Position numbers and translations under genes: made by a program
The notes under the pieces: model-generated
What the model was told of the DNA's origin: nothing
Databases searched by the model: none
Seen by the model: the letters and a program-made list of their open reading frames with translations, nothing else
Source of the DNA: JBAXAM01 sp964213355
GTDB lineage: Bacteria > Pseudomonadota > Gammaproteobacteria > UBA9339
Assembly: GCA_964213355.1 (NCBI GenBank)
Contig: CAXOVY010000032.1
Location: forward strand, 186,001 to 250,000
DNA length: 64,000 bases
Direction of reading: 5' to 3'
Part shown: piece after piece, positions 17,193 to 26,645 of the stretch
How positions within the stretch are numbered: the first letter of the stretch is position 1
Layout of the letters: the number at the start of each line of letters is the position of its first letter

Positions 17193-17209
17193 TTTACTTC
17201 CGTAGTAAA
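17193..17209. promoter_or_regulatory. Candidate operator palindrome between divergent regulator genes
   Basis: TTTACT and AGTAAA flank a five-base centre (TCCGT). The site lies in the 145-bp gap between the repressor pseudogene start (17148, minus) and the small HTH-like gene (17294, plus), where a CI-like repressor would bind. It is a short palindrome in AT-rich DNA, so chance is possible. Confidence 0.4.
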
Positions 17210-17293
17210 AATCGATAGCATATCTATGTTTGATATTCTGAACTTGGTTTTGCAAATATACAAGATAAAGATTGTATTAAACAGAGAAATAAC

Positions 17294-17671
17294 ATGAGGT
17301 TAACTACCGTGTATAGCTCAAATGAACCTGCAGTATCAAATTCAATAACTAACTCGGTTGATGTTACAAAATATAATGATTTTTATACGCTAGTTGGCAA
17401 TAGCCAATATAGAAAAAAATCTGTAACAAACCAGGTATTTTTAAATCTAACTAAGAAAAAGAATTCTTATCTAAGTATGAATACTATTCAAAAAATGGTT
17501 CAGCGATTTTTAACTGAAAAGAAAATGTCCAAGGAAAAATTGGCGAGGACTTTGGCAATAACAGTGAGAGATTTAGAGCGAATTTTTTCTCAAGACGATT
17601 TATCAAGATTAATATCCAAAGTCAACTTGCCTTTAATAAGACTGTATTGCAAAACAAAATGGAGACAATGA
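17294..17671 (+). CDS. Small HTH-like protein, possible Cro-like partner
   Basis: 125 residues. The first ~65 are polar and unstructured-looking. The C-terminal ~55 hold a helix-turn-helix-like stretch: MVQRFLTEKKMSKEKLARTLAI, then VRDLERIFSQ, ending in basic RLYCKTKWRQ. It is divergent from an S24-type repressor remnant across a gap with a palindrome, the arrangement of a phage cI/cro switch. No other phage gene is nearby, so it may be a relic that has taken on a chromosomal role. Family assignment is tentative. Confidence 0.5.
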   Translation: MRLTTVYSSNEPAVSNSITNSVDVTKYNDFYTLVGNSQYRKKSVTNQVFLNLTKKKNSYLSMNTIQKMVQRFLTEKKMSKEKLARTLAITVRDLERIFSQDDLSRLISKVNLPLIRLYCKTKWRQ

Positions 17672-17860
17672 GAATTTTCGGTCCAGAACTTGCAATCTCT
17701 TAGGTTATTTATAGTAGTACACCCGTCTGTTATCTAATTCTATCCTATCGAATGCCTTTCATGAATATGGATAATTGCTTGGTTTCTATGGTACTATCTC
17801 GATTGTTTAGAGAATTTAGACAAGGTCAATTTCTGTTTTTGCTTCTCCATTAATTGAGAT

Positions 17861-18922
17861 ATGTTTGACATGATAAGAATAAAAATTAAAGCAATTGTCT
17901 TTTTATTATCCATTGGTATTAATTTAATTTTTACCACAGTTGCTTATGCAGAGTCCACGCAACCGAAAATGCCACTTGCTATAGTCGAAGTTGCCAAGGT
18001 ACAGGCTAGTGCGAGCATAGATCACCTAACAGCTACTGGGAATCTTATTGCAATTCCTGGTATAGTTGTTAAAGCAGAAATTGCTGGGCGTATTACTAAT
18101 ATCTATTTTGACGCTGGTGGCAAAGTTAAAGCGACAACGCCTTTAATTGAAATCTATCCTGGTATTATCAAAGCAGAGCTTTCTCAGGCACAGGCAGAAT
18201 TAAAGTTGGCTAAGCTAGATTTCGAACGTATGGCACAACTGCGTGAGACGCACACCATTTCTGATGCAGAGTACGATAAAGCCAAATCTGTTTTGGAATC
18301 AAGTAAAGGTAAAGTTGAGCAGCATCAAGCTAATTTAGACCAAACTATTGTGCGTGCTCCCTTCGATGGGCGCTTGGGGGTAAGTCTAGTTAGCTTAGGG
18401 CAACATGTTGTTGTTGGGCAAGATGTGGTAAGCCTGCAATCGCTTGATCCAATTTATGTAGATTTTACCGTGTCGGAAATAGATGCGAGTAAAATTGCCG
18501 TCGGTCAGAGCGTAAATGTTCGCTCTGATGTTTACCCAAAGGAAGTTTTTGGAGCAAAGGTATGTGTTATTGACCCTTTGATTAATAAAAATACCAGAAG
18601 CTTAACTGTAAGAGCTATAATTGCTAACAGGGAAGAAAAATTATTACCTGGTGCATTTGCCGATGTGACTTTGTTTACTAGTAGCCAAAAACAAATCATC
18701 AAAATTCCGCAAACTGCAGTTGTGCATGATCCGAATGAGAATTACGTATATAAAGTGGTAGATGGCAAGGCAGTTAGGGTTGCGGTAACTACTGGTCAGC
18801 AGGATGCCCAAGACGTTGTTATAGTGGCTGGACTTGCGGTGGATGATGTCATAATTATCAAGGGTCAAATGAAAATTCACAAGAGTGGTGAACCAGTTGC
18901 GGTCGCTGCAACTACGCACTAA
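17861..18922 (+). CDS. RND efflux periplasmic adaptor (membrane fusion protein)
   Basis: 353 residues. A signal peptide (about 10-30, ending AYA) is followed by the lipoyl/barrel-sandwich half-motifs ASIDHLTATGNLIAIPGIVVKAEIAGRI and QTIVRAPFDGRLGV, which bracket an alpha-helical hairpin (QAQAELKLAKLDFERMAQL). A beta-barrel (DPIYVDFTVSEIDASKI) and membrane-proximal domain come last. It is the usual size for the MexA/AcrA/MexH class. It links an inner-membrane RND pump to an outer-membrane channel. The pump gene follows 19 bases later. No TolC-like gene is present here, so a separately encoded channel must be used. Confidence 0.95.
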   Translation: MFDMIRIKIKAIVFLLSIGINLIFTTVAYAESTQPKMPLAIVEVAKVQASASIDHLTATGNLIAIPGIVVKAEIAGRITNIYFDAGGKVKATTPLIEIYPGIIKAELSQAQAELKLAKLDFERMAQLRETHTISDAEYDKAKSVLESSKGKVEQHQANLDQTIVRAPFDGRLGVSLVSLGQHVVVGQDVVSLQSLDPIYVDFTVSEIDASKIAVGQSVNVRSDVYPKEVFGAKVCVIDPLINKNTRSLTVRAIIANREEKLLPGAFADVTLFTSSQKQIIKIPQTAVVHDPNENYVYKVVDGKAVRVAVTTGQQDAQDVVIVAGLAVDDVIIIKGQMKIHKSGEPVAVAATTH

Positions 18923-18941
18923 AAAATAAGTTCTTAAGAAT

Positions 18942-21900
18942 ATGCACTTTACTGATATATTTATTCGTCGACCGGTGTTTGCTACGGTGCTTAGCCTAAT
19001 TATTTTATTAGTTGGGCTAGTGTCGTATTTTAATTTGACAGTACGGCTCTTTCCTAGGATGAATGCCGCAGTGGTTCATGTGAGTATTTACTATCCGGGT
19101 GCTGATGCCGAATTAGTCGAAGGATTTGTTACTACTCCTGTTGAAAATGCTCTTGCTGGTGTTGATGGTATCGATTATTTCACTTCAAGTAGCACCCAGG
19201 GCGAAAGTAGTGTCAGCATACATTTCAAATTGGGTTATGATATAAATACTGCAGTATCCGATGTTAATACCAAAATTATTGCTTCTCGTTCGAAACTTCC
19301 TGAAGATATTTTAGATCCATCGATTCATAAGTCCGATCCTAGCGCCAGAGCGACGATGTATCTTAATTTTTCTAGTAATAGTATGACAATGGAGCAAATT
19401 ACAGATTATTTGAGTAGGGTAGTGCAACCGCAACTTCAAACTTTACCTGGCGTAGCGAAAGCAGAAGTTTGGGGTAGTCCTTATGCAATGCGTATTTGGC
19501 TTTACCCATATCTTATGGCAGCGCATTCTGTGACGGCTAGTGAAGTCAAAAAGGCTTTGTTGACCCAAAGTTTGCAGGCTCCGTCGGGGCAAATTGAGAC
19601 TATCTCGCAAGTGTTCAACGTTAAAACTTTTAGCGAGTTAAATACAAGTGAGCAATTCAACCATCTGGTAATCAAAAGTAAAGATGGTAGTTTGACAAGG
19701 ATACAGGATATTGGGCGTGCTGAACTGGGGACGGTTAATGATTATGTGTCGGTGCTATTCAATGGAAGAAACTCTGTAGTAATACCAGTAACTCCAACAT
19801 CTAATGCTAATCCATTAGATGTTTCTACCATGATTAATAAAATGATTCCCAACATTAAGCAAAATCTACCGTCTGGTCTTTCTTTTTCATTGCTATGGGA
19901 TAGTTCAAAGTTTATTGCTGAATCGATTAGGGAGGTTAAAAAAACCCTTATTGAGGCAACGTTATGCGTTATTTTAGTAGTGTTTTTGTTTTTGGGCTCA
20001 TGGCGCACTTTGTTGATTCCATTAGTTACCATACCGCTTTCACTAATTGGTGTGTGTGGAGTTATGTTGGCTATGGGATACAGCTTAAATACCATTACTT
20101 TTTTGGCGCTAGTGCTTGCAATTGGAATGGTGGTGGATGATGCAATTGTGGTTGCGGAAAATATCCATCGTCATATGGTTGCTGGTAAATCACGCAAAGA
20201 GGCCGCATTGTTTGGTGCGCGTGAAATTCAATTTGCCGTTATTTCAATGACGCTCACGCTTGCTGCAGTGTATGCGCCGATAGGATTTTTGACTGGTATA
20301 GTTGGATCTTTGTTTAAGGAATTTGCTTTTACCTTGGCGAGCGCTGTTATTCTTTCTGGATTTATCGCTTTAACGTTATCGCCAATGATGTGTTCTAAAA
20401 TTATGGTTGGTCATACCTCGCCTGGAAGTTTTGCTTTTAAGGTAGATAATTGGTCAGATAAATTAATGCATTTTTATCGTGCTCTTTTAGTCAAGGTTTT
20501 ATGTAGAAAAGTAATTATGGCATTGCTGATCCCTGTGGTGCTTGGTGGGAGTGCTGTTATTTATAAATTTATTCCAAAAGAATTAGCTCCTGTTGAAGAC
20601 TCTGGTGTTGTTCTAGTTGCTGCTCATGCACCAACCTCAGCAACTTTAGCTTATACGGAAAAACACATGAAATTGCTCGAGCCTATTTTTGATAAAATTC
20701 CTGAAAAAAAAGATGTTCTAATCGTTAATGGTGGCGACACCAAAAATAGTGGGTTTGGCTTAGTGATCTTAAAGCCATGGAGTGAACGCAAGAGGAATCC
20801 AAACCAAATTATTTCTGCTATTATGCCGAAGATAAACGCGGTTGTTGGCATAAGGGCCTTTCCTTTTCCAGATAATCCTCTTCCTGTTGGTGGCGATTCG
20901 CAAATTGATTTAGTCTTGCAAACTACCGGTAGTTATCAAGATCTCTATAATGCTATGAAAGGATTAGAATCTGCTGTGCGAGCCAATCCACGTATTGTTA
21001 ATGCACGCAGTAGTTTAAAGATTGATCAGCCTCAGTTGAATGTATATGTTGATCGTAACAAAGCTGGGGATTTGGGTGTTTCTATTAAAGATATTGGTGA
21101 GACGATTAATCTTGGACTGGGTAAACCTATAGTTGGCCATTTTGGAATTTTAGGGCGAAGCTATGATGTGGTGCCGCAATTGGGCGAAAGTTTCCGTGAT
21201 CGTCCAGAAGTATTAAACAATTTATATGTTAGTACGGCCACAGGTAGTATGGTACCGTTGGCGCAGCTAATCATAATTAAAGAAAGCCTACAACCACAAA
21301 GCTTAGAACATTTTCAACAGCTACGTGCCGCAACTTTGTCGGCTGATCTTGCTTCAGGTTATACATTGGGGCAAGCATTGGATTATCTCCGAGGCGCGAC
21401 CAAAAAAGTAGTTTCTTCTAATCAAGGTATGCAAATCAACTACAGTGGTCTTTCGCGCCAATATTTTGAAGCGGGAAATCAAATGGCAATCATTTTTGGA
21501 TTTGCAATTATTTTTATTTTTTTGGTATTAGCGGCACAGTTTGAAAGTTTTCGTGATCCGTTGATTGTTTTGTTTAGCATTCCGCTATCAATGTTTGGTG
21601 CGTTGTTAGTATTGTATTTGACCGGTAATACGTTAAATATTTATTCGCAGATTGGTCTGGTAACTCTGGTTGGTTTAATTAGCAAACATGGGATTTTAAT
21701 GGTGGAGTTTGCCAATCAATTGCAAACCCAAGGTAGAAGTGTTTGTGAAGCAATTATAGAGGCAGCATCAATAAGGTTACGACCGATTTTGATGACGACA
21801 GCGGCAATAGTAATTAGTGCAATACCGCTTGCCTTCGCCAGTGGTGCAAGTGCTGTTAGCAGGCAGCAAATTGGCTGGGTAATTATTGGTGGCATGGTGA

Positions 21901-21980
21901 TTGGAACTTTGTTTACGCTGTTTGTTGTGCCAACGATGTATACCTATTTAGCTACTCGCCGGCAGGCACAGGACAGCTAA
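18942..21980 (+). CDS. RND multidrug efflux permease, HAE1 type
   Basis: 1012 residues, with 12 membrane helices in the AcrB/MexF plan. It opens with FIRRPVFATVLSLIILLVGLVSY, has two large periplasmic loops, and in helix 4 the proton-relay segment ALVLAIGMVVDDAIVVAENIHRH (the DD pair). The second half repeats the pattern (LVTLVGLISKHGILMVEFAN). Trimers export drugs, detergents or lipophilic metabolites by proton antiport. It forms an operon with the adaptor upstream and is convergent with rpoD, their ends overlapping by four bases. No local regulator gene of the TetR or MarR type is seen. Confidence 0.96.
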   Translation: MHFTDIFIRRPVFATVLSLIILLVGLVSYFNLTVRLFPRMNAAVVHVSIYYPGADAELVEGFVTTPVENALAGVDGIDYFTSSSTQGESSVSIHFKLGYDINTAVSDVNTKIIASRSKLPEDILDPSIHKSDPSARATMYLNFSSNSMTMEQITDYLSRVVQPQLQTLPGVAKAEVWGSPYAMRIWLYPYLMAAHSVTASEVKKALLTQSLQAPSGQIETISQVFNVKTFSELNTSEQFNHLVIKSKDGSLTRIQDIGRAELGTVNDYVSVLFNGRNSVVIPVTPTSNANPLDVSTMINKMIPNIKQNLPSGLSFSLLWDSSKFIAESIREVKKTLIEATLCVILVVFLFLGSWRTLLIPLVTIPLSLIGVCGVMLAMGYSLNTITFLALVLAIGMVVDDAIVVAENIHRHMVAGKSRKEAALFGAREIQFAVISMTLTLAAVYAPIGFLTGIVGSLFKEFAFTLASAVILSGFIALTLSPMMCSKIMVGHTSPGSFAFKVDNWSDKLMHFYRALLVKVLCRKVIMALLIPVVLGGSAVIYKFIPKELAPVEDSGVVLVAAHAPTSATLAYTEKHMKLLEPIFDKIPEKKDVLIVNGGDTKNSGFGLVILKPWSERKRNPNQIISAIMPKINAVVGIRAFPFPDNPLPVGGDSQIDLVLQTTGSYQDLYNAMKGLESAVRANPRIVNARSSLKIDQPQLNVYVDRNKAGDLGVSIKDIGETINLGLGKPIVGHFGILGRSYDVVPQLGESFRDRPEVLNNLYVSTATGSMVPLAQLIIIKESLQPQSLEHFQQLRAATLSADLASGYTLGQALDYLRGATKKVVSSNQGMQINYSGLSRQYFEAGNQMAIIFGFAIIFIFLVLAAQFESFRDPLIVLFSIPLSMFGALLVLYLTGNTLNIYSQIGLVTLVGLISKHGILMVEFANQLQTQGRSVCEAIIEAASIRLRPILMTTAAIVISAIPLAFASGASAVSRQQIGWVIIGGMVIGTLFTLFVVPTMYTYLATRRQAQDS

Positions 21981-24172
21981 TCAACAAAGCTTTGCAATTT
22001 TTCGGATCTGCTTGGATGACGCAATTTGCGTAGTGCTTTGGCTTCAATTTGACGGATACGTTCACGTGTTACGTCAAACTGTTTGCCAACTTCTTCTAGG
22101 GTATGATCAGTGTTCATGTTTATACCAAAACGCATGCGTAAAACCTTGGCTTCCCTGGGTGTTAGTGAAGCGAGTACATCGTTGGTTGCCTCACGCAGGC
22201 CGCCTTGGGTTGCTGCATCAGTTGGGGAGAGAGTATTTGCATCTTCAATAAAATCGCCCAAGTGTGAATCTTCATCATCACCAATTGGTGTTTCCATGGA
22301 TATTGGTTCTTTGGCAATTTTTAAAACTTTACGTACTTTACTTTCATGCATTTGCATGCGGACGCTGAGCTCTTCTGGAGATGGTTCTACACCTGTTTCT
22401 TGAACAATTTGGCGTGTAATACGATTGAGTTTGTTGATGGTTTCAATCATATGCACCGGAATACGAATAGTGCGGGCTTGATCGGCAATCGAACGAGTGA
22501 TAGCTTGACGAATCCACCAGGTCGCATAAGTAGAAAATTTATATCCACGGCGATATTCAAATTTATCAACTGCCTTCATTAAGCCGATGTTGCCTTCTTG
22601 AATTAAATCGAGAAACTGCAGGCCGCGGTTAGTATATTTTTTTGCTATCGAAATAACTAAACGTAAATTGGCCTCGATCATTTCTTTTTTTGCTTTGCGG
22701 ATTTTAGTGTCGCCAATCGAAACCTTGCGGTTGATTTCTTTAATTTCAGGAATGGTTAAGCTTACTTCTGTTTCGATCACTAATAATTTTTTTTGGGCAC
22801 GAATAATTTCTGCGGCATTATCTAATAGGGCTGTAGAATGATTTTTGTTGATGTGAGCAAATTTAACAATCCATTTTAAATCGGTTTCATGGTGTGGAAA
22901 AGAATTGATAAATGCTTTGCGTGCTACTTTGGATTTTTTGACACATAACTCCATAATTAAATGTTCAAGTGTGCGAATGCTATCCAATACTTTGTGAAGC
23001 TTTAAAGTTTGTTTATGGAACTCTTTAGGTGTTAGTTTAAATTGAGAAAAAGCATCGGTTAATTGTTTGTGTAATTTGGCGGTTTTTTTATGAGTTTTAC
23101 CGAGTTTTTCTAATGACTTAACATGTTGATGATTGAATTCATATAATTTGGTAAAACGTTCTTTGGCTAGTATTGGATCGGGACCTGATTCAAACAAATC
23201 TAATTCATCGTCTTCAGTTGAGCTGGCTTCATCTTGATTTGCCGCTTTTTCATCGGCAGCGTCGTCTTCAATATTTGCTGCGTCTTTTTCTTTTAAGGGT
23301 ATTTCTGGCAAGTCATCTATATTATCAACAGTAATGGACTGCTCAGCTATAGTTTCCAAATGGGCAATTTTTTGTGTGTCAGTTGGCGCGGTATGCCATT
23401 CTTCAATATCATAAAAACCAGAAATAATATCTTGGATACGTTTGTCGGTAGTTTCAGTTTTGGTATATTCGGTCAAAATAGAATCGATAATACCCGGATA
23501 TTGTGCTAAAGCCGATAAAACAAGTTTAGAACCATCTTCAATTTTTTTAGCAATTGTAATTTCGCCACTGCGAGTTAGTAGTTCTACGGTACCCATTTCA
23601 CGCATATACATGCGCACCGGATCGCTGGTGCGACCTGTTTCGTCTTCAACTGCGACCACGGTTGTTGCTCGTTCTTCTTCAGTTGCTATTGGAGCAGTTT
23701 CGTTTAGCAGTAATGTTTCGGCTTCAGGTGTCTCGTCATAAATTGGAATGCCCATATCTTCATTAAGCATGCCGATAATGTCTTCGATTTGATCTGGATC
23801 AACAATTTCAGGTGGTAAGTGATCATTCACTTCAGTAAAGGTTAAATAGCCTTGGTCTTTACCCTTGGCTATCAAATTTTTTAAGTTGTCTTTTTGTTTA
23901 TTTATAATTTCATTTTTTGTAGGGGAGGAGATCGGGGTAGCAGTTCGATGTTTATGTTTAAGTGGAGTCTTCTTTTTTATTACTACAGTTTTTTTTGCTA
24001 TAATTTTCTTAGCTACATTTTTTTTGGCCGTGATTTTCTTTCCAGCAGCCTTGATTTTTATTTTCGCTTTTTTGGCTTTTGTTATGTGAGCCACTTTTTT
24101 GCTTTTATGGACGTTTTTGTGAGCGGCTAGGTGTTTTTTTTGTTTGTGTTTTATAGTTAATTTATTTTTCAT
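21977..24172 (-). CDS. rpoD: Primary sigma factor RpoD with Lys-rich N-terminal extension
   Basis: 731 residues versus 613 in E. coli. Residues ~92-150 are region 1.1 (NLIAKGKDQGYLTFTEVNDHLP, DQIEDIIGML). The non-conserved region is acidic. Region 2 (EANLRLVISIAKKYTNRGLQFLDLI, YKFSTYATWWIRQAI) and region 4 (HTLEEVGKQFDVTRERIRQIEAKAL) are near-perfect. The extra length is mainly an N-terminal tail of ~90 residues made of Lys/Ala/His/Val, resembling histone H1-like or HU tails. It directs RNA polymerase to housekeeping promoters. It is last in the rpsU-yqeY-dnaG-rpoD operon, 17 bases after dnaG. An internal start further in, before region 1.1, cannot be excluded. Confidence 0.97.
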   Translation of the reverse strand: MKNKLTIKHKQKKHLAAHKNVHKSKKVAHITKAKKAKIKIKAAGKKITAKKNVAKKIIAKKTVVIKKKTPLKHKHRTATPISSPTKNEIINKQKDNLKNLIAKGKDQGYLTFTEVNDHLPPEIVDPDQIEDIIGMLNEDMGIPIYDETPEAETLLLNETAPIATEEERATTVVAVEDETGRTSDPVRMYMREMGTVELLTRSGEITIAKKIEDGSKLVLSALAQYPGIIDSILTEYTKTETTDKRIQDIISGFYDIEEWHTAPTDTQKIAHLETIAEQSITVDNIDDLPEIPLKEKDAANIEDDAADEKAANQDEASSTEDDELDLFESGPDPILAKERFTKLYEFNHQHVKSLEKLGKTHKKTAKLHKQLTDAFSQFKLTPKEFHKQTLKLHKVLDSIRTLEHLIMELCVKKSKVARKAFINSFPHHETDLKWIVKFAHINKNHSTALLDNAAEIIRAQKKLLVIETEVSLTIPEIKEINRKVSIGDTKIRKAKKEMIEANLRLVISIAKKYTNRGLQFLDLIQEGNIGLMKAVDKFEYRRGYKFSTYATWWIRQAITRSIADQARTIRIPVHMIETINKLNRITRQIVQETGVEPSPEELSVRMQMHESKVRKVLKIAKEPISMETPIGDDEDSHLGDFIEDANTLSPTDAATQGGLREATNDVLASLTPREAKVLRMRFGINMNTDHTLEEVGKQFDVTRERIRQIEAKALRKLRHPSRSEKLQSFVD

Positions 24173-24189
24173 ATAATTTATGCCTGTTT

Positions 24190-25902
24190 TTATTTTTTTG
24201 ATGCAGCTATTAAATTTTGTAATTCCTGTCGTTCCTCAATGGATAATCCTTCAGTTGCTGCTTTTAATAGTAATGTTTTAATTATTTGTTCACACTCAAT
24301 TTGTCTAAGTAACTGTATAATACCAATAAACTCACTTTTCAAGCTTTCTATGGAAATTATCGGTTTTCTGCAAGCCAATGTAGAAAATGTACCAAATTCT
24401 TCTCGGTCTCTCCAGTACTCAAGTATAGCAGCCATTGATAAATTTGGTTGTTTTTTTAGTATAGAAATTAATTCAGCTAGTAATTCTATTCCGCCAACTT
24501 TAATGTTTTTTATATCATCAGTATTTTCAATGCAAACAATGAGTTGCGGATGATGTAATAAAATACTAATCGCATTTTGTATTGCAACTGACAAGTCCAT
24601 AGAGGGTCTCATATCAATTTTAATGATTGCTTGGCTGATTTCTAAATTTTTTAATTCTTCTACATCGATATTAGCTAGTTCAGCAATTCTATCTGACATT
24701 ATCTGCCGGAAAATACTATAAGGCATTTTTTTGAGCCATTCTATGCCAATTTTGGCTAATTTAGCTCTCCCATCCATGGTGTTGATATTAATGTCGCTTG
24801 ATAGTTGTTTAAAAAAGAAATCGGCTAGTGGAATAGCAGTTTCCAAGCGTTTAACGAATAGTTCTTTGTGTTCTTTTTTGACTAGACTGTCAGGATCATC
24901 GCCTTCAGGCAAAAATAAAAATTTTATTTGGATGCCATCACGCATCAAAGGCAAAGAGTTTTCTAGTGCACGCCAGGCAGCGGCTCTACCGGCTCTATCG
25001 CCATCAAAACAAAATATTATTTCTGAGGTATTACGTAATAATAATTGTACCTGTTTAGTTGAGATTGCAGTACCAAGTGTTGCTACAACATTAGTTATGT
25101 CAAATTGTGCGAGGGCAATGACATCTAGATATCCCTCGACGACAATAATAGATTTTAAATTATTACTGTTTGATTTTTTGGCTTCATACAGTCCGTATAA
25201 CTCTTCACCTTTGTGAAAAATCGTAGTTTCTGGGGTATTAAGATATTTAGCTGGATCATCACCTAAAGTGCGTCCACCAAAACCAATGATTGCTCCGCGC
25301 TGGTTTCGTATTGGAAACATAATGCGATCACGAAAACGAGCATAAGTTTTGTTGTCTTTTGTAATCAAAAGTCCAGCATCTACTAATTGTTGCTTTGCAA
25401 TTGGAGAATTATTGTAGATTGGGCGTAAGTTTTCCCAATCATTAGGCGCATAGCCAACACAGAATTTTTTGCAGATTTTGCCAGTGAAGCTGCGAGATTT
25501 TAAATAATTAACACATTGTGTTGCATGAGGTAGCTGGCGCTCGAAAAAAGCAGCTGCTTGTTGGGTTGCTTTATATAGTTCGGCATAGCGAGTTTGATTA
25601 CCATCTTCCATGGTTTTGGGTACAGCAAGGCCAAATTGGTTGGCTAGGTTTTCGACAGCTTCAACAAAACTTAGGTGTTCAAACTGCATGATGAAGCCAA
25701 TAGCACTGCCATGAGCAGCGCAACCAAAACAGTGAAAGAATTGTTTACTTTGGCTTACGGTAAAGGAGGGGGTTTTTTCGGTATGAAACGGACATAATCC
25801 AACCAAATTGCCGCCAGTGCGACGTAATTTAACACGGGAGCCGACTATATCGGCAATGTCAATGCGAGCCAGTAGGTCGGTAATGAATGATTGAGGAATC
25901 AT
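24190..25902 (-). CDS. dnaG: DNA primase
   Basis: 570 residues. The CHC2 zinc finger is at the N-terminus (Cys37, His40, Cys58, Cys61 in LCPFHTEKTPSF ... FFHCFGC). The RNA polymerase core follows with the Toprim motifs VVEGYLDVIAL (near 257) and FDGDRAGRAA (near 300), then a C-terminal helicase-binding region. The primase makes RNA primers at the replication fork in contact with DnaB. The length is normal. The ATG overlaps the yqeY stop by four bases (ATGA), and rpoD follows, so this is the classical macromolecular-synthesis operon. Confidence 0.97.
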   Translation of the reverse strand: MIPQSFITDLLARIDIADIVGSRVKLRRTGGNLVGLCPFHTEKTPSFTVSQSKQFFHCFGCAAHGSAIGFIMQFEHLSFVEAVENLANQFGLAVPKTMEDGNQTRYAELYKATQQAAAFFERQLPHATQCVNYLKSRSFTGKICKKFCVGYAPNDWENLRPIYNNSPIAKQQLVDAGLLITKDNKTYARFRDRIMFPIRNQRGAIIGFGGRTLGDDPAKYLNTPETTIFHKGEELYGLYEAKKSNSNNLKSIIVVEGYLDVIALAQFDITNVVATLGTAISTKQVQLLLRNTSEIIFCFDGDRAGRAAAWRALENSLPLMRDGIQIKFLFLPEGDDPDSLVKKEHKELFVKRLETAIPLADFFFKQLSSDININTMDGRAKLAKIGIEWLKKMPYSIFRQIMSDRIAELANIDVEELKNLEISQAIIKIDMRPSMDLSVAIQNAISILLHHPQLIVCIENTDDIKNIKVGGIELLAELISILKKQPNLSMAAILEYWRDREEFGTFSTLACRKPIISIESLKSEFIGIIQLLRQIECEQIIKTLLLKAATEGLSIEERQELQNLIAASKK

Positions 25903-26348
25903 TTTAGCAAAGATTTGACTGTTAAGCTGATCTTGCCCATATCAGCCCTTCCTTGTGCCCTGGGCTTAATATATGCCATGACTTTTGCCATGTCTTTAAC
26001 TAGGGTGACATTGTTTTCAACAAGAGCTACTTTAATTAGAGCCATAATTTCATCTTCAGTTAAAGCCTCTGGCAGGTACTTTTTTAGTACTTCTATTTCA
26101 GCAGCTTCTTTGTCGACCAAATCCTGGCGATTACCCAGCTGGTACTGCTTGATGGACTCGCTTCGCTGTTTAAGCATTTTATCTATAACGGCAAGTATTT
26201 GCGCATCATCTAGGGTGATACGCTCATCGACTTCGCGTTGTTTAATGGCCGCAAGCAATAGGCGAATGGTACCGAGCTCTGACACTGCTTTGGCACGCAT
26301 AGCATTTTTCATGTCTTCTTGGATTTGTGGACGTAAGTCGTTAGACAT
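25899..26348 (-). CDS. yqeY: GatB/YqeY-domain protein
   Basis: 149 residues that match YqeY throughout: SNDLRPQIQEDMKNAMRAKAV, LRLLLAAIKQREVDERI, EIEVLKKYLPEALTEDEI and the C-terminal MAYIKPRAQGRADMGKIS. The domain also occurs in the tRNA amidotransferase subunit GatB, where it contacts tRNA; the role of the free protein is not settled. It sits between rpsU (11 bases away) and dnaG (4-base overlap), a common gammaproteobacterial order. Confidence 0.93.
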   Translation of the reverse strand: MSNDLRPQIQEDMKNAMRAKAVSELGTIRLLLAAIKQREVDERITLDDAQILAVIDKMLKQRSESIKQYQLGNRQDLVDKEAAEIEVLKKYLPEALTEDEIMALIKVALVENNVTLVKDMAKVMAYIKPRAQGRADMGKISLTVKSLLK

Positions 26349-26359
26349 GGCTATGCTCG

Positions 26360-26581
26360 CTATTCTCTTTCTCTAGGGGTATAGGTAAAATTATCTTTAG
26401 ATACACGCTTTTGTTGACGTTTGACTGCGGCAGATTTTTTGCGTTTGCGTTTGGCGGTTGGTTTTTCGTAATATTCGATTTGACGCAACTTGCTGGGAAT
26501 ACCTGCTTTTTCGCAAGCACGCTTAAAACGACGCATTGCCCCATCAAAAGATTCGTGTTCTCTGATTTTAACATTTGGCAT
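26360..26581 (-). CDS. rpsU: 30S ribosomal protein S21
   Basis: 73 residues, the full normal length. The sequence PNVKIREHESFDGAMRRFKR, the segment EKAGIPSKLRQIEYYEKPT and the basic KRKRKKSAAVKRQQKR tail are S21. The start at 26581 gives the conserved MPNVKIRE beginning and has AAGGGG upstream. S21 sits near the 16S anti-Shine-Dalgarno end and helps initiation. It heads the rpsU-yqeY-dnaG-rpoD operon. Confidence 0.97.
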   Translation of the reverse strand: MPNVKIREHESFDGAMRRFKRACEKAGIPSKLRQIEYYEKPTAKRKRKKSAAVKRQQKRVSKDNFTYTPRERE

Positions 26582-26616
26582 AGATTTAAAGACCCCTTTT
26601 TTGTTATGTTTTTTAA

Positions 26617-26645
26617 ATTGTACTCATTAATTTTTAGTAATGCAA
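26617..26645 (-). promoter_or_regulatory. Sigma-70 promoter of the rpsU-yqeY-dnaG-rpoD operon
   Basis: On the minus strand TTGCAT (26645-26640), exactly 17 bases, and TACAAT (26622-26617) make a strong promoter about 36 bases upstream of rpsU. It lies almost on top of the stop codon of the preceding EAL gene (26648). Confidence 0.75.

Noticed and set aside
17149..17293. Prophage attachment or wider prophage around the repressor remnant
   Set aside because: No integrase, structural genes or direct repeats flank it; the neighbours are ordinary chromosomal genes.
22012..24130. Several plus-strand open frames opposite rpoD
   Set aside because: They are antisense shadows of a strongly conserved gene, created by its Lys/Glu-rich codon pattern.
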